In this document: positions 28,411 to 37,365 of the stretch, in pieces
Position numbering within the stretch: the stretch's first letter is position 1
How the letters are laid out: each line of letters starts with the position of its first letter
Made by a program: the position numbers and the translations under genes
The notes under the pieces: generated by a model
Told to the model about the DNA's origin: nothing
The model's database searches: none
The model's input: the letters and a program-made list of their open reading frames with translations, nothing else
From: Clostridiales bacterium
Lineage (GTDB): Bacteria > Bacillota_E > Sulfobacillia > Sulfobacillales > JAIMBI01
DNA length: 64,000 bases
Direction: 5' to 3'
NCBI GenBank assembly: GCA_027318915.1
Contig: DAHVOH010000006.1
Span: 3,594-67,593, forward strand

Positions 28411-29598
28411 ATGCGTACACCCTTTGGCCGCATTGTGCTGGCCCAGGCCATCAACCGCTTTGGCGACGGCTTTTTCACCATTGGCATCTCCTGGCTGATT
28501 TACGGGGCCACCGGGTCGGTCCTGCCGCTCGGGCTCTTGTGGGGCAGTTATATGGCAGTGGTGGGCGGACTGCAGACGATGGCCGCGCCGCTGGTGGACC
28601 GCATGGATCGGCGGGCGCTGACGGTGGGGATCAACGCCGTGCGCGCGGCGGTGGTGGCCACGCCGGTGGTGTTGGCGCAGGCGCACCGGTTTTTCACCTG
28701 GGAGCTTTATCCGGTCTTTGTGGTGCTGGGCGTCCTGGGGCTGCCGTACAATCCGGCCGTGCGGGCGATGGTGCCGGAAGTGGTGGCGACGGAGGACCTG
28801 CGGGGGGCCAACGCCCGCCTGCAAGGCGTCATGGAGACGATGTACGTGCTGGGTCCTGCGGCCGGAGGCCTGACCATCGCCGCGTTCGGGCCCCTGAGTG
28901 GCTTGGGGGTCGACGCGGTCAGCTTTTTGCTGGCGGCCCTCCTGTTGGCGACGCTGCCGGCGATGCCGCGGCCGGTTCCGGTGTCGTCGGAGCCCTATGC
29001 CGGCGCGATGTGGCACGGGGGCCGGGTGATGTGGCGCGATGCCCTGCTCCGGCGGCTGGCGCTGTTGGCGGTGGTGGTGCAAGTGACCGATGCCGCCTTC
29101 ATCGTTCTGTCCATTCCGTTGGTGCGATCTGTCCTTCACGGCACCACGCGCGGCGTGGGCTTTTTGGAAGCGTCGCTGTCGCTGGGCGTGATCGCCGGAT
29201 CGGTGGCCGTCAATCGGCCCCGCTGGCGGGGCCTGCGCCGGGCGCGCTGGTCGCTGGTGCTGCTCTTCTGTTTGGCCACCGGACTCATCGCCGTGGTGCC
29301 CGTGCTGGCTTGGGCGCTCATGACCCAGGTCGTCGCCGGGCTGGCCGACTCGGTGTTCATGGTGGAGTGGGAGACGCATTTTCAAGCCGCCGTCGACAAC
29401 CAGGAACTGGGCCGCGTCCTCATGTTTCACGGCGGCTTCACGCGGGCCGCCCAGGCGCTGGGGGCCATCGCGGCCGCGGGGCTGGCGCTCGTCGTGGGAA
29501 TTGGCGGCGCATTTTTGTCTTTGGGACTGGCCGGGATGCTGATGGCGGGAGCCCTCTTGCCCGGCCTGCTCCGGGCGGAGCGGCGATCGGCGGCCTAA
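28411..29598 (+). CDS. MFS transporter
   Basis: 395 residues with about 12 hydrophobic helices; it begins MRTPFGRIVLAQAINRFGDG and has VDRMDRRAL in the loop 2-3 position and PEVVATEDLRGANAR mid-protein, as in MFS_3-type efflux proteins. Substrate unknown. ATG 28411 is 12 bases after GGAGGG (28393-28398). A better spaced ATG at 28403 is out of frame and gives only 31 residues, so the true initiation point is not certain. The gene stands alone between a divergent binding-protein gene and the yhbH operon. Confidence 0.8.
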   Translation: MRTPFGRIVLAQAINRFGDGFFTIGISWLIYGATGSVLPLGLLWGSYMAVVGGLQTMAAPLVDRMDRRALTVGINAVRAAVVATPVVLAQAHRFFTWELYPVFVVLGVLGLPYNPAVRAMVPEVVATEDLRGANARLQGVMETMYVLGPAAGGLTIAAFGPLSGLGVDAVSFLLAALLLATLPAMPRPVPVSSEPYAGAMWHGGRVMWRDALLRRLALLAVVVQVTDAAFIVLSIPLVRSVLHGTTRGVGFLEASLSLGVIAGSVAVNRPRWRGLRRARWSLVLLFCLATGLIAVVPVLAWALMTQVVAGLADSVFMVEWETHFQAAVDNQELGRVLMFHGGFTRAAQALGAIAAAGLALVVGIGGAFLSLGLAGMLMAGALLPGLLRAERRSAA

Positions 29599-29871
29599 CC
29601 CGGGTCGCCCGGCCACGAGCGGCAGGTGTTTGGCAGACGGCTTGGACGGGTGTAACCTGAGGGCAGGTTCTGACGTTCTCGACACCAAGTATGCCGGTGC
29701 ATCCACTCAGGTCTTTTCGGCCCGCCGACCGGACGTCTCAGCACCTCCTCGGGTTGTCATCTGATCGGGGCGCCAGGTCGCCGCCGCCCCACTCGTTGCC
29801 GATGGTACCACCAGCCACCGCCGCCTCCTATGCGTCCACCTCGACTTCGTCTACCCAAGGAGGTGTCAAGC

Positions 29872-31077
29872 ATGCATCCTCAAACGGGACCGCCGGTCAC
29901 CCCGACCCGGGCCTTTACCCCGGCATGGGGGTCGTGCCGCGTCATCCGGTCTCCGGAAGCGTTGCCGGGTGCTCCCATTGAGCGCGACCGGGCCCGGTAC
30001 ACGGAAATGGTGGGAGACGCGGTCCGGGCGGCGCTGCCGCGGATTGTGGGGGAGATGCCGGTGATGACGTCGCCCGACGGGCAGCTGGTGGCCGTTCCGG
30101 TGCCGTTCCTGGACTTGCCCCGCTTTCGGCGCGCGGCGGCGCCGGAGCGGGAGCCGCCGGCGGGCATTGGTCGCGGGCCCGGGCGGCCGGGGGATGTCAT
30201 CGCCCGCCGGCCGCGGCGCGGCGGAGAGCGCGGCGGGGGCGGCGAGGAGCGGCGGGTGCTGGTGTGGCTCGACCGGCAAGCGCTCCAGGACCTCGTGTTT
30301 GCCGATCTGCGCCTGCCCGCCCTGCGGCCGACCGTCTCGGCGTCGCTGGAGAGCGAGGCGGCGCGCTGGACGTCCCGGCGGGATCGCGGCCCGGCGACGC
30401 GTTTGGATCGCAAGGCCACCCTGAAGGCCAGCTTGACGCGCCGTCTCATCCTGGGCGCCGAGGCCCCGGTTCTGGCCACACGCGACCTGCGCTACATCAC
30501 CTGGCGTGATCGGGTGCGGCCGCGCACGCAGGCGGTGGTGGGCCTGCTGCGCGATGTGTCCGGTTCCATGGACGACCAGAAGGTGTATTTGTCGCATGCG
30601 GTGGCATGGTGGCTGGTGTCGTGGCTCCGGAATCGATACCAGCGCGTCGCCCTGGCTTTCTGGCTGCACGACACGCACGGCTGGACGGTGGACGAGGCGA
30701 CGTTCTTCCGCGCCGGGTCCGGCGGGGGAACGCGGGCGGCCGGCGCCTATGAAGCGATGGCCCGCTCGTGGCGGATCACGCATCCGCCCGAGAACTGGAA
30801 CTGGTACCTGTTTCATTTCACCGACGGCGATGACTACGATCCCGAGGCGGCTCGCGAGGCCCTGTTACGGGAGTGGGTGGACACGGCCTCACTGCTGGGC
30901 GTGGTGCAGCTTTCCGGAGCCGGAGAATGGTCGCGCCTGGTCAAGGCCTTGCGCGACCTCCCGAATCCTCCCGTCCGGGTCGCGCAGTTGAAGAATCGGG
31001 ACGACGTGGGCAGCGCCTTGGTGGACCTGCTGGCCGAGGGGGGCGAGAGGGATGGAGCCGCTGGACGCCTGGGTTGA
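29872..31077 (+). CDS. yhbH: YhbH/YeaH family protein (DUF444, VWA-like)
   Basis: 401 residues. The N-terminal third is rich in Arg/Gly/Pro (linker-like, 90-125). The C-terminal part is a von Willebrand A-like domain with the metal-site motif DVSGSM starting at Asp228. In Bacillus yhbH accompanies prkA and affects sporulation; in E. coli the yeaG-yeaH pair acts in stationary phase and nitrogen stress. Here it is first in yhbH-spoVR-prkA. AAGGAGGTG lies just before ATG 29872. An upstream in-frame ATG at 29830 lacks a ribosome site. The 273-base gap before it holds no gene I can recognise. Confidence 0.9.
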   Translation: MHPQTGPPVTPTRAFTPAWGSCRVIRSPEALPGAPIERDRARYTEMVGDAVRAALPRIVGEMPVMTSPDGQLVAVPVPFLDLPRFRRAAAPEREPPAGIGRGPGRPGDVIARRPRRGGERGGGGEERRVLVWLDRQALQDLVFADLRLPALRPTVSASLESEAARWTSRRDRGPATRLDRKATLKASLTRRLILGAEAPVLATRDLRYITWRDRVRPRTQAVVGLLRDVSGSMDDQKVYLSHAVAWWLVSWLRNRYQRVALAFWLHDTHGWTVDEATFFRAGSGGGTRAAGAYEAMARSWRITHPPENWNWYLFHFTDGDDYDPEAAREALLREWVDTASLLGVVQLSGAGEWSRLVKALRDLPNPPVRVAQLKNRDDVGSALVDLLAEGGERDGAAGRLG

Positions 31078-32326
31078 GGCGGTATGGGCGGCGGCACGGT
31101 CCGAGGGCCTGGATCCCGCACCCACCGATTTCTACCTGGTGCCGCGGGAGAGTCTCTGGGCCATCGCCGCGTACGGCCTTCCGCATCATCCCGGACACTG
31201 GCGCTATGGACGGGATTACTGGGTGCTGCGCGAGCAGCAGGTGACCGGCAGCGCCCGTCTCTACGAGTTGGTGATCCGGGGTGAGCCGGTGACGGCCTAT
31301 CTCGACGCCGCCAACAGCCTGGCCGAGCAGCAGCTGGTGGTGGCGCATGTGGCCGGGCACGCGGACCTGCTGCGCCATCATCTGCTCTATCGCTCGCAGC
31401 GGTCCGACTGGCCCGCCGTGCTGGACGCGGCCCACCAACGCCTCATGGCCTATCGCGACCGGTTCGGCGAAGCCGTGGTGGAACAGGTGTGGAACGACGC
31501 GCTGAGTTTGGAGGACCAGGTGGCCGAGGAAACGCCCCCGCCGGCGGTTGAATTGTCGGCGGAGACGTCTCCGTTCGGCGACCTCTGGCGGTCGTCGAGC
31601 GGGGCGCCGGCGCGGCAGCCCCATCCCCGCTGGCGACTTCCCACCGCCGACCTGTTGGGATTTCTGGCCCGGGAAGCTCCGCGCCTGGAGGAATGGCAGC
31701 GGGACTGTCTTTCCATGGTCCGTGGCACGGCGCTTTATTTCTGGCCGCAGCGGGTGACGAAGCTGGTGCAGGAGGGTTTTGCCACCTGGGTCCAGCACCG
31801 ACTGGTCCAAGTGTTGGACTGGGCGGCACCGTCCCGCGTTCAGGCTGCGATCCTGAACGCGGGCGTGGAGTGGACGTCGGAGATGGTCCCGAATCCCTAT
31901 GACTTGGGCGGCCAGATGTTTTTGTGGCTGGAGCGGCATTGGGGGGCCCCACGGGTGATTGCTCTGGCCCGCGAGCTGACGGACAGTGAGCTGGTGTCGC
32001 GCTGGGTGACGGAGGAGATGGTGCGCGACCTGCAGTTGTATCGCTATCGCTGGCGCAACGACGGGGGGACGTGGGCGGCGGTTCGGCAGGGCGCCGCATG
32101 GACCGAGGTTCGCGACGCCTGGAACAATCAAATCGCCGAAAAGCCCCCGCGCGTCGCCGTCGTGGACGTCGAGGCCGGAGGCCAGCTGGTGCTGGGTTGG
32201 GATGATGCGGCTCCGCCCGACCTGGCGGCGGCCCAGCGGACCTTGGCGGCCGTGCGCCGGCTCTGGGGGGGGCCGGTGCGCTTGGACCGCCCGGGGGGAC
32301 CCCCGGTGACGGAGAAGGAGGGGTGA
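31052..32326 (+). CDS. spoVR: SpoVR family protein
   Basis: 424 residues. The family is needed for normal spore cortex formation in Bacillus and appears as YcgB in E. coli, with unknown biochemistry. Visible hallmarks are WAIAAYGLPHHPGHWRYG near the N-terminus, VVAHVAGHADLLRHH with its conserved histidines and FWPQRVTKLVQEGFATWVQH. It overlaps yhbH by 26 bases and prkA follows after 3 bases, so the three are translated together. Confidence 0.92.
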   Translation: MEPLDAWVEAVWAAARSEGLDPAPTDFYLVPRESLWAIAAYGLPHHPGHWRYGRDYWVLREQQVTGSARLYELVIRGEPVTAYLDAANSLAEQQLVVAHVAGHADLLRHHLLYRSQRSDWPAVLDAAHQRLMAYRDRFGEAVVEQVWNDALSLEDQVAEETPPPAVELSAETSPFGDLWRSSSGAPARQPHPRWRLPTADLLGFLAREAPRLEEWQRDCLSMVRGTALYFWPQRVTKLVQEGFATWVQHRLVQVLDWAAPSRVQAAILNAGVEWTSEMVPNPYDLGGQMFLWLERHWGAPRVIALARELTDSELVSRWVTEEMVRDLQLYRYRWRNDGGTWAAVRQGAAWTEVRDAWNNQIAEKPPRVAVVDVEAGGQLVLGWDDAAPPDLAAAQRTLAAVRRLWGGPVRLDRPGGPPVTEKEG

Positions 32327-32329
32327 TGC

Positions 32330-34249
32330 GTGAACGACCACAGCGTGCGTGTCGAGGGGCTCTGGGAAGAAATCCGAGGCGCCATGCGCGAGGACTACCG
32401 GCTGGCGTGGGACGGATCTCTATCCGAGTATCTGGAGTTGGTCCGGGAGAATCCGGCGGTGACTCGGCTGGCCCACGCACGCCTGTACGACATGATTCGG
32501 GCGGCGGGGGTGCGAGACGGCGGGGGCGGCCCGGAGTATCCCTTCTTCGATGGGCAGCTGTTTGGCATGGAGGCCGTGCTGCAGCGGCTGATGGAGTATC
32601 TGGCCGCGGCCGCCGCACGGGCGGATGCCCATCGCCGCGTGCTTTTGTTGGTGGGTCCGGTGGGGACGGCCAAGTCCCACCTGGTCATGATGTTGAAGCG
32701 CGGTTTGGAGAACTACAGCCGGCAGGACGAGGGAGCGCTGTATGGCATTCGCGACTGCCCGCTGCATGAAGAGCCGCTCCACCTGATTCCCCTATCCGTC
32801 CGCCCGCGGGTCGAGGCGGAGTTGGGCGTCCGCATTGAAGGCGCGCTGTGCCCGCGGTGCCAGGCCCGGTTGGACCGCGCGGCGGGCGATTTGGATCAGT
32901 TTCGCGTGGAACGACTGATATTGGCCGAACACCGCCGCATGGGCATCGCCACCTACGCCGCCGGTGAAGAAAAGACGCAGAGCCTTTCGGATTTGGTGGG
33001 CAAGGCGGACTTGGCCCGTCTGGCGGAGGTGGGCCGTGAAGACGACCCGGAGGTGTTTGACTTCGGCGGCGAGCTGGACCGGTCAAGCCGGGGTCTGTTT
33101 GAGGGCATTGAACTGCTGAAGTGGGTGCCCGAATTGCTCTACACGCTCATCACGGTCTCCCAGGAACGCCAGATCAAGGCGCCCGACTTTCCGGTCACGT
33201 ACCTCGACACCGTCCTGGTGGCCCACACCAACGCCGCCGAATATCAGCGCTATATTGCCGATGCCCGCAACGAGGCCATCCGGAGCCGCCTGTACATGAT
33301 TCGGGTGCCCTACGTGCTGCGGGTGCAGGACGAAATCCGGATCTATGAACGGCTGGTGGCCGAGGCGCAGCTGGCCCAGCATCTGGCGCCGGGCACCCTC
33401 CGACTGCTGGCCCAGTATGCCGTCTACTCCCGACTCTGGGATTCCCAGGACCGCACCGTGAGCCGTTGGGACAAACTGCGTCTGTACGACGGCGAGGCGG
33501 TGCAGGATATCGCGGCCCACCGCGTGGAGGATCTGCGCCGCGAATTTCCGGAGGAGGGGATGGGGGGTCTCTCCCCCCGCGACAGTCTGAACGTTCTGAC
33601 CCAGGCTCTGGGGGCCGTGGCCGCTCCCTGCGTCACGCCGATCGATATTCTGCGCACGCTGCGCGCCTTCATCCAAGAACGCAAATTCCTGGGCGTCCAG
33701 CGTCCGGAGGAGTGGCAGGCGCTGCAAAACGCCCTGGGGGTGGTGCGGCAGGAATACGACAAGACGGTGCGCGAGACGGTGATGGAGGCCTTTGTACACG
33801 CGTTCGACACGGTGGCGCAGACGATGTTCACACGCTACCTGGACGAGGCCGAGGCGGCCGTCCGCAAGCTGCGGGTTCGTGATCCCGTCACCGGCGATCT
33901 GCGGGAGGCGGACGTGGCATTTCTGCGCCAGATAGAGGACCAGTTGGGACTGTCGGAGGCGAGTGTGCGGGGATTTCGAGAAGAACTGCTGATGGCGGTG
34001 GGGGCGGCGGCCCGGCAGGGCCAGCCCATCCATTGGAACGACCATCTGCGGTTGGCGGGCGGGATCAAGCAGCGGCTGTTTCAAGACGTGCGCAATTTGG
34101 TGCGCACCACCACCAGCACGCGAACGCCGGACGCCGACCAGGCCAAAAAGCTGGCCGAAGTCAAGGAGGCGCTCGCCACGCAAGGCTACTGCCCCCATTG
34201 CGCGGACACGCTGCTCGGATATGCGGGGACCCTGCTGGCGCATGATTGA
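32330..34249 (+). CDS. prkA: PrkA family serine protein kinase/AAA+ protein
   Basis: 639 residues. N-terminal AAA+ module with P-loop GPVGTAKS (Lys115), a cysteine pair CPRCQ near 180, and C-terminal PrkA domain; near the C-terminus YCPHCAD forms another CxxC. PrkA of Bacillus is described as a Ser/Thr kinase influencing sporulation, and more recent work on relatives suggests ATP-dependent protease-like activity. The GTG start at 32330 follows GGAGAAGGAGGGG; an ATG 4 bases earlier is in another frame. It is the last gene of the operon. Confidence 0.92.
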   Translation: MNDHSVRVEGLWEEIRGAMREDYRLAWDGSLSEYLELVRENPAVTRLAHARLYDMIRAAGVRDGGGGPEYPFFDGQLFGMEAVLQRLMEYLAAAAARADAHRRVLLLVGPVGTAKSHLVMMLKRGLENYSRQDEGALYGIRDCPLHEEPLHLIPLSVRPRVEAELGVRIEGALCPRCQARLDRAAGDLDQFRVERLILAEHRRMGIATYAAGEEKTQSLSDLVGKADLARLAEVGREDDPEVFDFGGELDRSSRGLFEGIELLKWVPELLYTLITVSQERQIKAPDFPVTYLDTVLVAHTNAAEYQRYIADARNEAIRSRLYMIRVPYVLRVQDEIRIYERLVAEAQLAQHLAPGTLRLLAQYAVYSRLWDSQDRTVSRWDKLRLYDGEAVQDIAAHRVEDLRREFPEEGMGGLSPRDSLNVLTQALGAVAAPCVTPIDILRTLRAFIQERKFLGVQRPEEWQALQNALGVVRQEYDKTVRETVMEAFVHAFDTVAQTMFTRYLDEAEAAVRKLRVRDPVTGDLREADVAFLRQIEDQLGLSEASVRGFREELLMAVGAAARQGQPIHWNDHLRLAGGIKQRLFQDVRNLVRTTTSTRTPDADQAKKLAEVKEALATQGYCPHCADTLLGYAGTLLAHD

Positions 34250-34266
34250 GGGGCGATCGCGCCGAC

Positions 34267-35340
34267 TCAGGAGGACGGCGGCAAGATGGCCTCCCAACCC
34301 GACGTCATGGCCGGGGCGCGATGCCGGTTGGCCAGCAGGCGGGAGGCCTCGTGGTAGCCCGCCCAGATGCGGCGGTCGGTCAGGAGGCCGCGCAGCAAAT
34401 CGGCCAGGCGATCGGTTTCACCCAGCCCGGCCAGCCGGCCCAACGTCCCTCCGAGGAGAATTTCGGCGGGGGCCTCGGGCGCGCTCACACCGGTCAACGG
34501 AAGACCGGCAGCGGCGGCGGTCACATAATCCCAGGCGGTGCCGTCCAGCCACTGCGGACCGCAGAACACGCTGGACGTGGCGAGCCGCTCCGTCAAGGCG
34601 GGCGTCAGGGGCTCCCGCTGCAGGGGCACCCCTTCCCGCTCGGCCTCGGCTTCCATCTCGGGACGCTCGGGCCCATCGCCAAAGACACGAAGCGTCGCCG
34701 CGAGCCCCTCCTGCCGGAGACGGGCCAGGACATCCACCAGCACGTCCACCCCTTTGATGCCGGTTATCGATCCGGCCACCGCCACCTCCGATCCGAACTG
34801 CGGACTGGCCGCGGGCGCGGCCGGAGCCGGCCAGAGCACGGTGGTCGCCCGCGCTTCGGGCACGCCGAAGTGTTGGACCAGATCGCGGGCGACGGCTGCC
34901 GCCAGGGTGAGGATGCGGTCAAACCGTCCCAGGAGTTTCTCGGCCAGGCGGCGCGTGCGTGCGACATGATGCTCGCCCCGGCTGGCCAGGTAATAGCTCA
35001 GGGGCAAGGTGGCGAGCAGCCAGACCGGGGGGCGCCGCGCCAATCCCAGGACCGCCTCCAGCGTTCGGAAGTCCCAGGCCAGGTCCTGTTCCACCACCAC
35101 CAGATCGTAGCGAGTGGCGTGGCGCCGGATGGCCCCCATCACCTGAACGGGACCGGACCACCCTTGACCGGAGGGCCCGTCGAAACGCTCGCCGAACCCC
35201 GCCGGGTGGTAGGGCCGCTCCGGGCCCAGCGGCCAGTAGGTCAACCGATGGCCGAAGCCGGACAGGAGCTGGGCGATGGGCCCGGCTATCAGAGCGGACT
35301 CCCCGTCTTGGCCCTGTCCGGAGATCCAAAGAATGTTCAC
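34267..35340 (-). CDS. GT-B glycosyltransferase
   Basis: 357 residues starting VNILWISGQGQDGESALI. The C-terminal half has VAGSITGIKGVDVLVDVL and RVFGDGPERPEME, the donor-binding strand and loop of GT4/GT1 enzymes. GTG 35340 overlaps the stop of the upstream epimerase as GTGA; a longer frame to 35406 lies inside that gene and is rejected. Third gene of a minus-strand operon with two nucleotide-sugar enzymes, so it likely transfers the sugar they make. Confidence 0.78.
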   Translation of the reverse strand: MNILWISGQGQDGESALIAGPIAQLLSGFGHRLTYWPLGPERPYHPAGFGERFDGPSGQGWSGPVQVMGAIRRHATRYDLVVVEQDLAWDFRTLEAVLGLARRPPVWLLATLPLSYYLASRGEHHVARTRRLAEKLLGRFDRILTLAAAVARDLVQHFGVPEARATTVLWPAPAAPAASPQFGSEVAVAGSITGIKGVDVLVDVLARLRQEGLAATLRVFGDGPERPEMEAEAEREGVPLQREPLTPALTERLATSSVFCGPQWLDGTAWDYVTAAAAGLPLTGVSAPEAPAEILLGGTLGRLAGLGETDRLADLLRGLLTDRRIWAGYHEASRLLANRHRAPAMTSGWEAILPPSS

Positions 35341-36242
35341 GCCCGCCAATGCCGCCACGTGAGCGCCAAACCCTCGGCCAAGGGGGTCTGGGCTTGGAAT
35401 CCCCACCGGCGCGCCGGCTCGGGGTCAAAGACGCTGTCGCGGATGTCGGCCGGTCGGGGCGCGGCATCACGCCACAGTGCGGATCGGCCCGCAGCCTCGG
35501 CCAGCAGCTGGCCGAGGCGGTTGACGCTGGTGGCTTCGCCGGTGCCGATGTTGAAGAGGACCGAGGGGGATGAGCCCAGCCGCACCAGGAAGGCCCGCGC
35601 CACGTCCTCGACATAGATGAAGTCGCGGGTTTGCTCGCCGTCTCCCTCACGGACCATCGCATCGCCGTCGGCCAGGGCGTCGCAGAACCGGGCCACCACC
35701 CCTCCCTCGCCGGCCGTCCGCTGGCCGGGTCCGTAGACGTTGGCCAGGCGGAGCGTGACGAGGCTCACGCCGCGAATCGCGGCGAGATGGGCGGCCAGTC
35801 GTTCGGCTCCCCACTTCGTGAGTCCGTAAATGGATTGCGGCGCGACGGACGAATCCTCGACGATGGGCACGGCGCCCGTCGGGTCGCCATAGACGGCGGC
35901 GCTGGAGGCCCAGCGGAATTCGCGGGCTCCCAACTGGGCGGCCAGTTCCAGGGCGCCCACCGTGCCCACGACATTGTCACGCGCCGTGGCCACCGGATCC
36001 GACTCGGCCACCGGCACACTGATCTGGGCCGCCAAATGAATGACGACCGCCACCGGCGGCAACAAAGGGCGGACGGCGGCGGGGTCGGCGACATCGCCTT
36101 GAACCAACGGCACCTCGGGCAGCCAGGAATTGACGCCGAAGTCCAGGCGGTCCAGGACCAGGGGTTCGTGGCCCGCGCGGATCAGCGCCCGCACCACATG
36201 CGCGCCGATAAAGCCGGCGCCGCCCGTCACCAGCACCTTCAT
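35337..36242 (-). CDS. NAD-dependent sugar epimerase (GalE-like, extended SDR)
   Basis: 301 residues: VTGGAGFIGAHV for NAD binding, catalytic Ser in WASSAAVYGDP, Tyr/Lys in IYGLTKWG, and the substrate segment RLANVYGPGQ. The family interconverts UDP-Glc/Gal or similar pairs. ATG 36242 overlaps the neighbour's stop as ATGA; the 39 upstream in-frame residues belong to the other gene's region and are rejected. It may epimerise UDP-xylose or UDP-hexose from the adjacent synthase. Confidence 0.85.
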   Translation of the reverse strand: MKVLVTGGAGFIGAHVVRALIRAGHEPLVLDRLDFGVNSWLPEVPLVQGDVADPAAVRPLLPPVAVVIHLAAQISVPVAESDPVATARDNVVGTVGALELAAQLGAREFRWASSAAVYGDPTGAVPIVEDSSVAPQSIYGLTKWGAERLAAHLAAIRGVSLVTLRLANVYGPGQRTAGEGGVVARFCDALADGDAMVREGDGEQTRDFIYVEDVARAFLVRLGSSPSVLFNIGTGEATSVNRLGQLLAEAAGRSALWRDAAPRPADIRDSVFDPEPARRWGFQAQTPLAEGLALTWRHWRA

Positions 36243-37207
36243 GACGGGATCGCCGCCCCCCGGGCCCGAAAATCGGCAATGGTGCGGGTGAGTCCGTCGG
36301 TGAGGGACACCCGTGGTTCCCAGGCCAACAGATCGCGCGCCCGACTGATGTCGGGGCACCGATTGGTGGGATCGTCCGGCGGCAGGGGGTTGTGAGCGAC
36401 GGTCAGAGGCACGCCCGCGACGCGGGCCACGATCTCCGCGAACTCACGAATCGTGTGTTCTTCCGGATTGCCGACATTGATGATTTCACCGGCCAAGCCG
36501 GGAAGGCTGGCGGCTCGCCAAATGGCGTCCACCTCGTCGCTCACATAGCAGAAGCTCCTGGTCTGGGATCCGTCGCCATAAATGGTCAGGGGCTGGCCGC
36601 TTAGCGCCTGGGTGACGAAATTGGGAACCACGCGGCCGTCTTCCAACTGCATGCGCGGTCCGTAACAGTTGAAGAATCGCAGAATGCGCACGTCCAGCCC
36701 ATGCCGCCGATGCCACTCCATGGTCAGCGCTTCTCCGAAGCGCTTGGACTCGTCGTAGCAGGCCCGAGGGCCCACCGGATTGACGTGACCCCAGTAGGAC
36801 TCGGGTTGCGGCGTCACCTCGGGGTCTCCGTACACCTCGGAGGTGGAGGCCAGGACCAGACGCGCGCCCCAGCGCTGCGCCAGTTCCAGCGCATGCCAGG
36901 TGCCGACGGAATTGACCCGCAGCGTCTCCAGGGCCAGCCGACGGTAGTGCACGGGACTGGCCGGAGACGCCAGGTGAAAGACCAGATCCGCGGTGCGCAG
37001 GCCAAAACCGTCGGCCGGCAGCGGATCGGTGATGTCCGCCGTGTCGATGCGGACGTCCCCGGTGCCCGCCCAACGGGACAGGTTTTCGAACCGTCCGGTG
37101 GAGGCGTTGTCCACCACCAGCACGACAAAGCCCTCTTCCACCAGCCGATCCACCAGATGGCTGCCGATAAAGCCGGCGCCGCCAATCACCACCGCGTGTC
37201 TTGCCAA
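36239..37207 (-). CDS. UDP-glucuronate decarboxylase (UDP-xylose synthase)
   Basis: 322 residues. Hallmarks of UXS are ASTSEVYGDPEVTPQPESYW and GPRACYDESKRFGE, with the catalytic Thr/Glu/Tyr/Lys set, after the NAD loop GGAGFIGSH. The enzyme turns UDP-glucuronate into UDP-xylose via a 4-keto intermediate. The UDP-glucose dehydrogenase that would supply UDP-GlcA is not obvious here unless the enzyme at 3233 does so. It appears to start with TTG 37207 after AAGGCGG; GTG codons just inside are alternatives. First gene of a three-gene minus-strand operon. Confidence 0.88.
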   Translation of the reverse strand: MARHAVVIGGAGFIGSHLVDRLVEEGFVVLVVDNASTGRFENLSRWAGTGDVRIDTADITDPLPADGFGLRTADLVFHLASPASPVHYRRLALETLRVNSVGTWHALELAQRWGARLVLASTSEVYGDPEVTPQPESYWGHVNPVGPRACYDESKRFGEALTMEWHRRHGLDVRILRFFNCYGPRMQLEDGRVVPNFVTQALSGQPLTIYGDGSQTRSFCYVSDEVDAIWRAASLPGLAGEIINVGNPEEHTIREFAEIVARVAGVPLTVAHNPLPPDDPTNRCPDISRARDLLAWEPRVSLTDGLTRTIADFRARGAAIPS

Positions 37208-37239
37208 GCCGAAAGCCGCCTTTCCGGACAGATGCCGCC

Positions 37240-37248
37240 ATTATAGCA
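37240..37248 (-). promoter_or_regulatory. extended -10 promoter of the minus-strand glycan operon
   Basis: Read on the minus strand the bases are TGCTATAAT, identical to the box before the main glycan operon at 1311, and lie 33 bases before the TTG start. Confidence 0.6.
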
Positions 37249-37282
37249 TCGGAAAGCTTCGCCGCCGGGCGGTGCCCGGGGA

Positions 37283-37333
37283 TTGACATCCATTGCCCGT
37301 TGCCCGTTTCGCAATCTATGGTATTGCTATAAA
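37283..37333 (+). promoter_or_regulatory. promoter region of the WcaJ-like gene
   Basis: TTGACA at 37283-37288 is a consensus -35 but its spacing to the -10 candidates is poor. TGCTATAAA at 37325-37333 is an extended -10 ending 30 bases before the ribosome site area. Between them lies a tandem TTGCCCG-TTGCCCG (37293-37306), possibly a regulator site. Confidence 0.45.
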
Positions 37334-37365
37334 GGGAAGATCGGTCGTTGGCCGAAGGAGGCATG

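Noticed and set aside
37283..37311. Standard -35/-10 promoter using TTGACA at 37283
   Set aside because: No -10 like hexamer occurs 16-18 bases downstream; the extended -10 at 37325 is preferred.
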